NCBI GenBank assembly: GCA_902491625.1
Contig: CABUIO010000015.1
Coordinates: 1 to 51,730, forward strand
Direction: 5' to 3'
DNA: 51,730 bases
From: an uncultured Porphyromonadaceae bacterium
Lineage (GTDB): Bacteria > Bacteroidota > Bacteroidia > Bacteroidales > Muribaculaceae
Shown here: piece after piece, positions 23,114-31,186 of the stretch
Numbering within the stretch: position 1 is the stretch's first letter
Layout of the letters: every line of letters starts with the position of its first letter
Notes under the pieces: generated by a model
Seen by the model: the letters and a program-made list of their open reading frames with translations, nothing else
Databases searched by the model: none
What the model was told of the DNA's origin: nothing
Translations under genes and position numbers: made by a program

Positions 23114-23377
23114 ATGAACAGAACAGATTTAGTCAATGAAATCGCTGCCAAGGCAGGATTGAACAAAGTAGCCGCCAAAGCAGCTCTTGATGCCACACTG
23201 GAATCCATCTCCCAGGCTCTCGTAAACGAGGACAAAGTAGCTCTTCTCGGCTTCGGCACGTTCGCTGTTGTCGACAAGCCCGCCCGCACCGGCATCAACC
23301 CTCGCACAAAAGAGAAAATCGAGATTGCAGCCCGCAAAGTCGTTAAATTCAAACCCTCTGCAGACCTCGGCAAATAA
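23114..23377 (+). CDS. HU-family DNA-binding protein
   Basis: An 87-residue histone-like protein that bends and compacts DNA as a dimer. HU hallmarks are present: MNRTDLVNEIAAKAGLNKVAAKAALD, then VALLGFGTFAVVDKPARTGINPRT with the DNA-intercalating arm (RTGINPRTKEKIEI) and the closing VVKFKPSADLGK. Length is normal. It is monocistronic, with its own strong promoter and a hairpin after the stop. Confidence 0.96.
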   Translation: MNRTDLVNEIAAKAGLNKVAAKAALDATLESISQALVNEDKVALLGFGTFAVVDKPARTGINPRTKEKIEIAARKVVKFKPSADLGK

Positions 23378-23409
23378 TTGACCTTCTCAAGAATCCGAAC
23401 CACATCGGG

Positions 23410-23435
23410 GGCTGTGTCGCAAACGCGACGCAGCC
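23410..23435 (+). terminator. Hairpin after the HU gene
   Basis: GGCTGTGTCGC-aaac-GCGACGCAGCC forms an 11-bp stem with one G-U pair, 33 bases beyond the HU stop, followed by a pyrimidine-rich stretch. It may also serve the convergent TPR gene ending at 23466. Confidence 0.65.
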
Positions 23436-23465
23436 TCTTCCATTTGTGCTATATGTTACGACAGG

Positions 23466-23741
23466 TCACGGATTGTAGCGGCCCTTGTCGTAGAAATCAA
23501 GGATTGTGTTGATAGAGCTGAGCATCGTGGATGCCTGACTCTGCGGATTTATGCGCAACGCGGCGTTGAGGTCGTTGATGGCTTCGGCACGGTGTCCCAT
23601 GCGCCAGTGGAGCATACCTCGGGTGAGGTATGCGTCATCGCTTCCGGGATTCGCGGCTATGAATTCGCAAAGGGCGGCGAGGCATGCCTCATCCTTGCCT
23701 CCGGCCTTGACATCGGCTTTTATATCTTCAAGTGTCTTCAT
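23466..23741 (-). CDS. Small TPR protein
   Basis: A 91-residue protein made of about two tetratricopeptide repeats: AALCEFIAANPGSDDAYLTRGMLHWRMGH followed by RAEAINDLNAALRINPQSQAS. No signal peptide. It is a probable protein-interaction module; partners are unknown. It converges on HU and follows the DUF4465 gene by 33 bases, so it may share that transcript. Confidence 0.75.
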   Translation of the reverse strand: MKTLEDIKADVKAGGKDEACLAALCEFIAANPGSDDAYLTRGMLHWRMGHRAEAINDLNAALRINPQSQASTMLSSINTILDFYDKGRYNP

Positions 23742-23774
23742 ACTCTATATTAAAGGACAACCACCTGACTTTGT

Positions 23775-24578
23775 TCACTTTCCGGGAAGTTTTGCACGGA
23801 ACGAGAGGCAATCCAGCGCGAAATAGGAAGGCGCGGTCATACCCCACTGGTTGCGCTGGCTCGATTCCATTGTGAAATAGATGTCAGTAACGACACCCAG
23901 CGAGGAGAGGCTGAACTGCTCCCAGGAATCCACTACGCTGAGTTCTCCGGTCGTGTCGGCACCTGCAAGGCGGAATTCGGCGGTAGACTCGGTGCCGTCG
24001 GGATGCACTCCGTGCGCCACGAGGGTGAGGTGGTCGGCGGCGGTGAAAGGCGCGGCGAATGCGTTGCCCTCCTTGATGGTATAATAGGCGTAGCATGTGT
24101 TGGTCACATAGACGCTCATCGGGCTGAACTCATAGTGCGTGCCATCGGGATGCGAGGAATAGTAGATATGGCAACTGCGGCTCTCCAGCGGCGTCGTGTC
24201 GTTCTCCATCGTGTTCCAGTAGCTGACAATGTAGGGGGTTCCGTTGCCGTTCATGCCGCCGGAGGTCATTACCATAAACTGATTGTCAAGCCACGACGTC
24301 CCTTCGGGAGCGGTCGCAGTGCCGATGCGCGCGGGGGTGAAACCCGACCACACGAGACCCCAGGCGCCGACCTCGCCGGCATGGCTGAACACCATATATT
24401 GCGACTGGAAGGGCTGGTTTTCGGCCACACCGAGCCACACGTTGTCGTCGCCGTAAGGTATTTCTGTCTGGTTAAGGCGCACGGTTATGTTGAGGAAGTC
24501 ATCGTCATCGTGGCATGCTGTGAGCGTAGCTGCAGCACACATCATCAGCGCCACGCCTAATTTTCCGGTTATCTTCAT
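23775..24578 (-). CDS. DUF4465 lipoprotein
   Basis: A 267-residue surface-type lipoprotein: signal LGVALMMCAAATLTAC with Cys22 (lipobox LTAC), followed by an acidic HDDDDF tether, often a sign of surface export in Bacteroidota. The body fits DUF4465: WSGFTPARIGTA, then SYWNTMEND, FSPMSVYVTNTCYAYYTIKEG and the closing SSQRNQWGMTAPSYFALDCLSFRA. Members are often encoded beside TonB-dependent receptors or metal/cofactor uptake genes. Here it is divergent from a porin-imelysin-di-heme operon and may belong with it. Its molecular role is unknown. Confidence 0.82.
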   Translation of the reverse strand: MKITGKLGVALMMCAAATLTACHDDDDFLNITVRLNQTEIPYGDDNVWLGVAENQPFQSQYMVFSHAGEVGAWGLVWSGFTPARIGTATAPEGTSWLDNQFMVMTSGGMNGNGTPYIVSYWNTMENDTTPLESRSCHIYYSSHPDGTHYEFSPMSVYVTNTCYAYYTIKEGNAFAAPFTAADHLTLVAHGVHPDGTESTAEFRLAGADTTGELSVVDSWEQFSLSSLGVVTDIYFTMESSQRNQWGMTAPSYFALDCLSFRAKLPGK

Positions 24579-24615
24579 TGTACTATACATTAATGCGGTA
24601 AAAATCTACCGTGTG

Positions 24616-24623
24616 CAAAGGTA
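24616..24623 (-). promoter_or_regulatory. -7 promoter box of the DUF4465 gene
   Basis: The minus strand reads TACCTTTG (TAnnTTTG) about 38 bases upstream of the DUF4465 ATG. No clear -33 element. It faces away from the porin promoter at 24721-24752. Confidence 0.45.
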
Positions 24624-24720
24624 ACACTTTTTTCTCAGTCGCCATCTTTCAGCATTGCTTTTGAGTCGTACATCGGAAAAATTTACCCGTCTCTACCCTC
24701 GTTTATGCCGATTTTCGGGT

Positions 24721-24752
24721 ATTGTCACGCCATCGCGACGAATATAATTTTG
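24721..24752 (+). promoter_or_regulatory. Promoter of the porin-imelysin operon
   Basis: TTG (24722-24724), 20-base spacer, TAATTTTG (24745-24752), a Bacteroidota-type promoter 34 bases before the porin ATG. With the DUF4465 promoter it makes a divergent pair. No obvious metal-regulator palindrome was recognised between them. Confidence 0.6.
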
Positions 24753-24786
24753 CACTCGCAAAACAGAATCATCCATAGACACAGAG

Positions 24787-26106
24787 ATGCAGATACGACA
24801 TTTTTCCAAACTACGCAGTGCGGTTCTGGCGTGTGCCGTCACCATGACAGCCGTGGCCTCTGCCCACGAAGCGGAGCCGGCGGACAGCACCTCGGGCAAC
24901 CGCAAGAGTTTTCTCTCCCGACTGACCGTGGGAGGATACGGCGAAGTAGCTTTCACACGCAATTTCTACAGCGACAATGTCAACCGCTACAGCCATGCCG
25001 CTGATTATAAGGACGCTCCCGGCCACGGACGTTTCGACATCCCCCACGTGGTCATCATGCTCGGCTACGATTTCGGCAAGGGATGGTCGATGGGTTCGGA
25101 GATCGAGTTTGAGCATGGCGGCGTCGAGAGCGCCGTGGAGCTTGAGCAGGAAGAGGTCGGCGAGTTCGAGCAGGAGGTGGAACGCGGCGGCGAAGTGGCA
25201 CTTGAGCAGTTCTGGATTCAGAAAAGCTTCATGCCGCAGCTCAACCTTCGTGTCGGCCATCAGGTCGTGCCTGTCGGAGGCACAAACGCCCATCATCTCC
25301 CCACCGAGTTCTTCACGGTCTATCGTCCCGAGGGTGAATTCCAGATCATGCCCTGCACATGGCACGAGACAGGCGTAAGCCTTTGGGGACGCGCCGGGAA
25401 ATGGCGCTACGAGGCAATGTTCCTCCCCGCGCTCAATTCCTGCTTTTTCTCCAAAGACGAGTGGGTGAAAAACGGCTCGGCAAGTCCCTTTGAGTTTCAT
25501 CCGGCCAATAAATACGCTTTCGCGGCCCGCATCGACAACTACAGCATCGAGGGTCTGCGCCTGAGTCTGAGCGGCTATGTGGGCAATTCCTTCAACAATA
25601 CGCTTCAGGCAGACAAGGGCAAATACAAGGATGTGAAAGGCACTGTCGCCATCGTCTCGTTCGACTTCGCATACCGTGGCCACGGCTGGATCGCAAGAGG
25701 CAACTTCGACTACGGCCACCTCTCCGACGCCGATAAGATCTCTGAATATAACCGCGCACTATCCTCCTCATCACCCTATAAGCGCACATTCGTCGGCAAG
25801 GCGGCGATCGCCGCCGGTGCCGAGGCCGGATATGACATCTTCAGCCTCATCCCCTCGCTCGCCAAGGCACGCCAGAACCTCTATATCTTCGGCCGCTACG
25901 AGTATTATGATGCCTACAGTCCCGCGTCGTCGGGCGCACCCTCCTATCTCTGGACAGAGCGCCACCGCATCGCCGCCGGCCTCAACTACTTCCCCATGAA
26001 GCAGATTGTAGTGAAGGCCGAGTTTTCCGAGCGGCTGCTCCACAAAAGCTACAACAACGAGCCTTCAGTCTCCCTCGGCATAGCCTATTGCGGGTATTTT
26101 ATCTAA
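24787..26106 (+). CDS. Outer-membrane porin with Glu-rich loop
   Basis: A 439-residue outer-membrane beta-barrel with a signal peptide (about 1-26). Alternating strands run throughout (LTVGGYGEVAF, VVIMLGYDFGKGWSMGSEIEFEH, LNLRVGHQVVPVGG), ending in an aromatic strand closing YCGYFI, typical of barrel insertion. Residues 105-140 hold 14 Glu and no Asp, an extreme acidic segment probably forming a loop. The nearest general family is that of phosphate-selective-type or uncharacterised Bacteroidota porins. It begins an operon with imelysin, a di-heme protein and CcsBA, so it probably admits or binds a metal-containing substrate. Confidence 0.8.
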   Translation: MQIRHFSKLRSAVLACAVTMTAVASAHEAEPADSTSGNRKSFLSRLTVGGYGEVAFTRNFYSDNVNRYSHAADYKDAPGHGRFDIPHVVIMLGYDFGKGWSMGSEIEFEHGGVESAVELEQEEVGEFEQEVERGGEVALEQFWIQKSFMPQLNLRVGHQVVPVGGTNAHHLPTEFFTVYRPEGEFQIMPCTWHETGVSLWGRAGKWRYEAMFLPALNSCFFSKDEWVKNGSASPFEFHPANKYAFAARIDNYSIEGLRLSLSGYVGNSFNNTLQADKGKYKDVKGTVAIVSFDFAYRGHGWIARGNFDYGHLSDADKISEYNRALSSSSPYKRTFVGKAAIAAGAEAGYDIFSLIPSLAKARQNLYIFGRYEYYDAYSPASSGAPSYLWTERHRIAAGLNYFPMKQIVVKAEFSERLLHKSYNNEPSVSLGIAYCGYFI

Positions 26107-26139
26107 GAGATTGTTTAAAATTGACTAAAAAATATACTG

Positions 26140-27294
26140 ATGAAGAAAAAACTTTACTTTCTGGCCGCCGCGGCACTCCTGCTGACAGGATGCTCCGACA
26201 GCGAAGATTCTCCCGTTGACTACACCAACGAGAAAGACGAGGCGTTTGCAAAGATCGCGCAGCAGTATGTAGACAACACAGTGATCGCCACCTACGGCAA
26301 TCTGGCCGAGAGCGCCGACCGTCTTGTGGCCGACCTCAACGCCCTGCGTGCCGACAAGACCGACGCCAACGTGCAGGCAGCCTGCAAATCATTCCTTGAG
26401 TCCCGCGCGTGGTGGGAGAAGAGCGAGGCATTCCTCTTCGGCCCTGCCGGAGACTTCGGCATCGATCCCCACATCGACACATGGCCTCTTGACATCGACG
26501 GCCTCACCTCCGAAATGAACAACAGCGCCCACATAGCCGCCATGAGTGCGGAAGACGGCGACATCTGGGCCGGTTCGCACCTCGGCCCCGAGCTTCTCGG
26601 TTTCCACGGCATCGAATACATCATCTTCGCCGACGGACAGCCGCGTGCGGCAGCTTCGATTCCCGACAACCAGATCATCTACGCCTGTGCCGTGGCCGGC
26701 GACCTGCGCAACTGCTGCTACCAGCTCCACGTCTCCTGGGCCGGCGAGGACAATGTGCCCGCGCATCAGGCGGAGAAGATCAACGAGCTGGAATGGAACT
26801 GCACCGTCAGCGGCACAGGTCTCTCCTATCGCGAGAACATGCTCAATGCCGGCAAGGGAGGCAGCATCTACCGCAGCTTGACCGACGCCATGCAGGCGAT
26901 TGCCGACGGCTGCGCAAGCATCGCCGACGAGGTCGGCACCCAGAAGATCGGCAAGCCCCACACAGGAGAAGACAGCAACTACATCGAATCTCCCTACAGC
27001 CACAAGTCGATCGTCGACTTCTACGACAACGTCACCAGCATCGAGAACGCCTACATGGGTGGCATCGAGGGTCGCCGCAACACCGCCGCGTCGCTCCACG
27101 CTTATCTTGAGAAAGCCAATCCCGAGCTTGACGCCCGCTGCGTGAAGGCTATCGAAAACGCCCACAAGGCAATCAACTCCATGGCCGCTCCTTTCGTGCT
27201 CAACTATCGCGACGCTTCCGCCGGCAAAGCCATAGAGGCTCTGCGCGAACTGGAGGAAGTGCTCACGGAAGTAAAGGCAGAGGTGGCAAAATAA
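26140..27294 (+). CDS. Imelysin-family lipoprotein
   Basis: A 384-residue lipoprotein (lipobox LTGC, Cys18). The imelysin signature GxHxxE is present as GFHGIE (154-159), with the conserved WWEKSEAFLFGPAGDFGIDP region before it. The family (IrpA, ICMP, relatives of EfeO) is alpha-helical, usually iron-regulated, and thought to bind iron or heme rather than act as a peptidase. The N-terminal helix region and the C-terminal helices (SYRDASAGKAIEALRELEEVL-like) fit the usual two-bundle fold. It sits 33 bases after the porin and 22 before the di-heme oxidoreductase. Confidence 0.92.
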   Translation: MKKKLYFLAAAALLLTGCSDSEDSPVDYTNEKDEAFAKIAQQYVDNTVIATYGNLAESADRLVADLNALRADKTDANVQAACKSFLESRAWWEKSEAFLFGPAGDFGIDPHIDTWPLDIDGLTSEMNNSAHIAAMSAEDGDIWAGSHLGPELLGFHGIEYIIFADGQPRAAASIPDNQIIYACAVAGDLRNCCYQLHVSWAGEDNVPAHQAEKINELEWNCTVSGTGLSYRENMLNAGKGGSIYRSLTDAMQAIADGCASIADEVGTQKIGKPHTGEDSNYIESPYSHKSIVDFYDNVTSIENAYMGGIEGRRNTAASLHAYLEKANPELDARCVKAIENAHKAINSMAAPFVLNYRDASAGKAIEALRELEEVLTEVKAEVAK

Positions 27295-27316
27295 CCGACA
27301 TCAACATCTGAAGAAC

Positions 27317-28897
27317 ATGAAATACGGAACATATCTCTCATTTCTTGCTATGGCAGGGGCGCTCTCGACGCTTCCTGCCTGTAGCGACGAAAACGTCACG
27401 CCCGACAATCCCGACGTCGTCGAACTCCCCGAAGAATACTATGCCGGCGGCAAGTTGGGCACTACCTTCAACGCCTCGGCTTCGGCATTCGAGGATCCGA
27501 CCCCTGCGGTTGAGCAGGCCGGCATGACCGACCGGTTCAAATACGGAGAATACTTCTTCGAGCGTGCCTTCAATCAGGACAACAAGCCTTTCAACGGCCT
27601 CGGGCCTCTCTACGTGCGCAATTCCTGCGTATCGTGCCATCCCGGCTACGGCCACGGCAAACGTATGGAGCGCTACCGTGCCAACGACTGGGGCAACGGC
27701 TATCTGCTCGTTCTCACGGATGCCAACGACAACTACCTGACCTCCTACACCGGAATGCCGCAGACCAAGGCCGTCGAGCCTTTCAAGGCGCCGATCGACG
27801 AGGAGGGAATATCGATCCAATGGCTTGCCTACACCGACGAGTGGGGCAACACCTTCCCCGACGGCGAGTCCTACTCGCTGATCTATCCCGAGGTCAGCAT
27901 CGCTCCCGACGCCTTCTATGTGCCTCTGAAAGTTGGCGACAGAGAGATTCCCCACTCGGAGCTTAAGGTGCGTCTGGAGACAACCATCGGCATCTACGGC
28001 ACCGGACTGCTCGACGCCATCGACGACAGCGACCTCAAGGCGCAGTACGCTATTGAGGAGAAAGCCGGAGCGCGCATCAATCCGGCGATCTTCGCCGCCG
28101 GAGAATGGGTCAAGACCTACGGAAACACCGGACATCCGCTGCGCTTCACCTACGCCCTCTCACGCGGTCCGCTCCAGGATGCCGCGGGTGTCAACGCCAT
28201 CTGGAACATCACCAACGTGACCCGTGGCGACCGCCGCTACCACTACATGACCGCCGACTACGCACGCAAGGCTTCGATGGATCCCGACGTGCAGAAGAAG
28301 TTCTACACGCTCTTTCCGGCATGGAACAAGACCGGCGACGTGCAGAAAGACATCTACGACTATCTGATGTGCAAGGATCTTCCCGCCGAAATGACCGACG
28401 ACGACTTCGTCGACTTCATGATCTGGCACCGCGGCCTCGCCGTACCTGCCGCGCGCGACCTCGACAAGCCTTCCGTGAAACGCGGCAAACAGCTGTTCTC
28501 CGAGATCGGATGCGCCACCTGCCACCGCCCCTCCTGGACGACAGGCGACGACATCTTCACCGATCCCAACGGATTCTTTAAAGACGGCGACTCACGCCTG
28601 CCGCGCTATCCTCATCAGAAGATCTGGCCCTACTCCGACCTCGTGCAGCATCGTCTGGAGATGAAGAACGACATACGCACCGGTTGGTGTCGCACCACTC
28701 CGCTGTGGGGACGCGGCCTGTCACAGATCTGTTCCGGACATGCCGACCGTCTCCATGACTGTCGCGCGCGCAATGTCATCGAGGCCATCATGTGGCACGG
28801 CTGTCCCGGATCCGACGCACGCAGATCCGTGGAAAATTTCCGAAAACTGTCGAAGACCGACCGCGATGCAGTCGTTGACTTCATCAACGCTATATGA
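27317..28897 (+). CDS. Di-heme oxidoreductase-like lipoprotein (DHOR)
   Basis: A 526-residue c-type cytochrome of the di-heme oxidoreductase (thiol-oxidoreductase-like) family. It has two covalent heme sites: CVSCH (104-108) and CATCH (399-403), at the spacing normal for the family. A lipobox-like LPAC (Cys22) suggests anchoring to a membrane, periplasm- or surface-exposed. Other family landmarks are NGLGPLYVRNSC, GRGLSQICSGHADRL and the HDCRARNVIEAIMWHG segment. The reaction is unproven; a role in redox handling of iron at the surface is inferred from imelysin next door. The stop overlaps the ATG of CcsBA (ATGA), so cytochrome and heme ligase are translationally coupled. Confidence 0.92.
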   Translation: MKYGTYLSFLAMAGALSTLPACSDENVTPDNPDVVELPEEYYAGGKLGTTFNASASAFEDPTPAVEQAGMTDRFKYGEYFFERAFNQDNKPFNGLGPLYVRNSCVSCHPGYGHGKRMERYRANDWGNGYLLVLTDANDNYLTSYTGMPQTKAVEPFKAPIDEEGISIQWLAYTDEWGNTFPDGESYSLIYPEVSIAPDAFYVPLKVGDREIPHSELKVRLETTIGIYGTGLLDAIDDSDLKAQYAIEEKAGARINPAIFAAGEWVKTYGNTGHPLRFTYALSRGPLQDAAGVNAIWNITNVTRGDRRYHYMTADYARKASMDPDVQKKFYTLFPAWNKTGDVQKDIYDYLMCKDLPAEMTDDDFVDFMIWHRGLAVPAARDLDKPSVKRGKQLFSEIGCATCHRPSWTTGDDIFTDPNGFFKDGDSRLPRYPHQKIWPYSDLVQHRLEMKNDIRTGWCRTTPLWGRGLSQICSGHADRLHDCRARNVIEAIMWHGCPGSDARRSVENFRKLSKTDRDAVVDFINAI

Positions 28898-31071
28898 CGA
28901 CTACACCTCCATTACTTTTCCATAATTTCACCCGACGCATCCCTTTCGTGCTGATGGCGACGACCGCAATCCTACTTGCGGCGCTGTCAGCCGCCGGGGA
29001 TGCGGCGCTATATTCATCGTGGTGGATGATAGCGCTCTGGACGGCGCTCGCCCTCTCGGCGTGCGTATGGATCGTGCAAAGCAAAAGACTGTCGCTTACA
29101 GTCGTGCTCGTCCACTCTTCGCTGCTGCTCATCCTTGCCGGTGCGGCGGTGACACATTTCACTTCCCTGCACGGCACCCTGCATCTGCGTGCCGGAGAGC
29201 CGACCGAGGAGTTCTCCGACGACGACGGCACGAAACGCACGCTCCCCTTCGCAGTGACACTCGACAAGGTCGGCGCGGTCAATTATCCCGGCACCTCGAC
29301 GCCAATGGATTTCACGGCTTCGGTACGCTCCGCCAACGGCGGCGCACATGACATCTCTCTCAACCTGGTAGCTTCAGAGAAAGGCTACAGATTTGTTCTG
29401 ACCTCCTACGACGATGATTTCCGCGGCGCCACCTTCATCGTGTCGCGGGATAATGCAGGAAGGACCGTGAGCTACGCGGGATATATCCTGTTCGTAATCG
29501 CCGCTGTCGTGGCGTTGGCAGCTCCGAAAGGCGCGTTCCGCAGCACAATCCGTCGGCGTCGCACTTCAGCTGTGCTTCTCATCCTCATCTGTGGCACAAC
29601 ATTGTCAGCCGTAGCCGACGATGACGGGGAACGCCTCCCCTCGCTCCCTGCAAACATCTCAAAGACACTGAGCCGGCTGCCGGTGTTCTACAACGGACGT
29701 GTCGCACCTTTCGGCACTCTCGAAGCGGAGTTTGCATCGACAGTTGCATCCTCCACACGCTGGGAGGGATACTCCCCGGCACAGATCGCCGAGGGTTTCC
29801 TGTTCTACTTCGGAAGTTGGAAGGAGGCGCCGCTCATGGAAGTAAAATCGCCCTCACTGCGCAAGTCAATCCGGCTCGGGGATGGGGAAAGGGCGTGCTA
29901 TACGCAATGGTTTGATGCCGTGACAAGCGGACGCATCGACACGGACAGCATAGCTGCCTCGACCGACAAAAAAGCACGTGAGGACCTGGCTCGTTTCGAG
30001 AGTATCAACGCCCTTGTAAGCGGCGCGATGCTGCGGTTCTTCCCCGTGAAACTCGCCGACGGCACCGTGAAATGGTACGCTCCGGCCGACAACGACATCC
30101 CGATGGAGACCGATACCGGACTCTGGCTTTTCATCCGCAAATCGCCGGGTTATCTCAACGAGTGTATTGTGCGGCGTGACTTCCCGGAGGCGGAGAAGGT
30201 GATCGGCAAGATAGCGCTCTATCAGAAGAAGAACGTCGGAGAGAGTGCCATACCTTCCGACAGCCTCATAAGCGCCGAGCTCTTCTACAACCGCGTGGCG
30301 CGTCCTTTCATTCCCGCCGGTATCGGACTCCTCGTCGGCATCTGGCTCACCGTGGCGCTGCTCCGCCGCCGCAGGGTGTGCCGCAGTCTGACAATTACTG
30401 TCGTTGGCCTGCTGTGGCTATGGGTCACGCTGCTCATGGTACTGCGCGGATGGATAACCGGCCATATGCCTCTGGCCAACGGATTCGAGACAATGCAGTT
30501 CATGGGGTGGAGCTCACTCACCTTCGGACTCGTGATGGCGTTGCGCGGAAGCATGGCGACACCTTTCGCTATCATGGCCGGGAGTCTGGCACTCCTTGTC
30601 TCCGCCATTGGCTCTCGCGCCGCAATGGTGACGCCGCTGATGCCTGTGCTTGCCTCCTCGCCGCTGCTCTCCATCCACGTGATGCTCGTGATGGCAGCCT
30701 ATTCGCTGATGGCCATGATGGCAATCGCCGGAATCATCGGCTTGCTCACCCGCGACAAGGCACAGTCGCAGCACATCGCCCTGATAGAACGCGCGATGCT
30801 CTATCCCGCGGTGTTCCTGATCGGTGCGGGCATATTCGCAGGTGCGGTCTGGGCAGACATGTCGTGGGGCAGATACTGGGGCTGGGATCCCAAGGAAGTG
30901 TGGGCGCTCGTCTCGATGCTCGTCTACAGCTTCGCGGCACATCCCAAGTCGCTCCCCTCCTTCAACAAACCGAGGACGATGCACATCTTCTGCATCGCGG
31001 CCCTCGCCACAGTACTCTTTACCTATCTCGGTGTCAATCTCCTCCTTCCCGGTCTCCACTCCTACGCCTGA
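28894..31071 (+). CDS. CcsBA-type cytochrome c synthase
   Basis: A 725-residue fused system II cytochrome c synthase that exports heme and attaches it to CxxCH motifs. The N-terminal ResB/CcsB-like part (about 1-230) has membrane helices and VLVHSSLLLILAGAA. A periplasmic domain (about 235-460) follows. The C-terminal CcsA part has the heme-handling tryptophan-rich motif WGRYWGWDPKEVWAL and conserved His-containing helices (GHMPLANGFETMQFMGW, SIHVMLVMAAYS). It is coupled to the di-heme gene by ATGA, which suggests it is dedicated to that cytochrome. Other Bacteroidota pair CcsBA with NrfHA; none is here. Confidence 0.92.
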   Translation: MTTTPPLLFHNFTRRIPFVLMATTAILLAALSAAGDAALYSSWWMIALWTALALSACVWIVQSKRLSLTVVLVHSSLLLILAGAAVTHFTSLHGTLHLRAGEPTEEFSDDDGTKRTLPFAVTLDKVGAVNYPGTSTPMDFTASVRSANGGAHDISLNLVASEKGYRFVLTSYDDDFRGATFIVSRDNAGRTVSYAGYILFVIAAVVALAAPKGAFRSTIRRRRTSAVLLILICGTTLSAVADDDGERLPSLPANISKTLSRLPVFYNGRVAPFGTLEAEFASTVASSTRWEGYSPAQIAEGFLFYFGSWKEAPLMEVKSPSLRKSIRLGDGERACYTQWFDAVTSGRIDTDSIAASTDKKAREDLARFESINALVSGAMLRFFPVKLADGTVKWYAPADNDIPMETDTGLWLFIRKSPGYLNECIVRRDFPEAEKVIGKIALYQKKNVGESAIPSDSLISAELFYNRVARPFIPAGIGLLVGIWLTVALLRRRRVCRSLTITVVGLLWLWVTLLMVLRGWITGHMPLANGFETMQFMGWSSLTFGLVMALRGSMATPFAIMAGSLALLVSAIGSRAAMVTPLMPVLASSPLLSIHVMLVMAAYSLMAMMAIAGIIGLLTRDKAQSQHIALIERAMLYPAVFLIGAGIFAGAVWADMSWGRYWGWDPKEVWALVSMLVYSFAAHPKSLPSFNKPRTMHIFCIAALATVLFTYLGVNLLLPGLHSYA

Positions 31072-31093
31072 CAATCAGTAATTTACAAAAAAC

Positions 31094-31159
31094 GCTCTTT
31101 TTAAAGTGCAATTTTCACCAAAAACTGTACTTTCAAAAGAGCAATTTTTACTATCTTTG
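31094..31159 (+). promoter_or_regulatory. Repeat-rich promoter of the DUF4143-type ATPase
   Basis: TATCTTTG (31152-31159) is a perfect -7 box, 27 bases before the ATG. It is preceded by a 14-base inverted repeat GCTCTTTTTAAAGT (31094-31107) and ACTTTCAAAAGAGC (31129-31142) with one mismatch. There is also a direct repeat, AAAGTGCAATTTT (about 31103) and AAAGAGCAATTTT (about 31136). The right arm covers the -33 region, so a bound protein would block the promoter. Confidence 0.65.
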
Positions 31160-31186
31160 TCGCAAACCAAAATCAGTCAGCACATT

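Noticed and set aside
23775..24786. Cobalamin uptake locus
   Set aside because: DUF4465 proteins can occur near cobalamin loci, but there is no TonB-dependent receptor, BtuG-like propeller or cobalamin riboswitch here.
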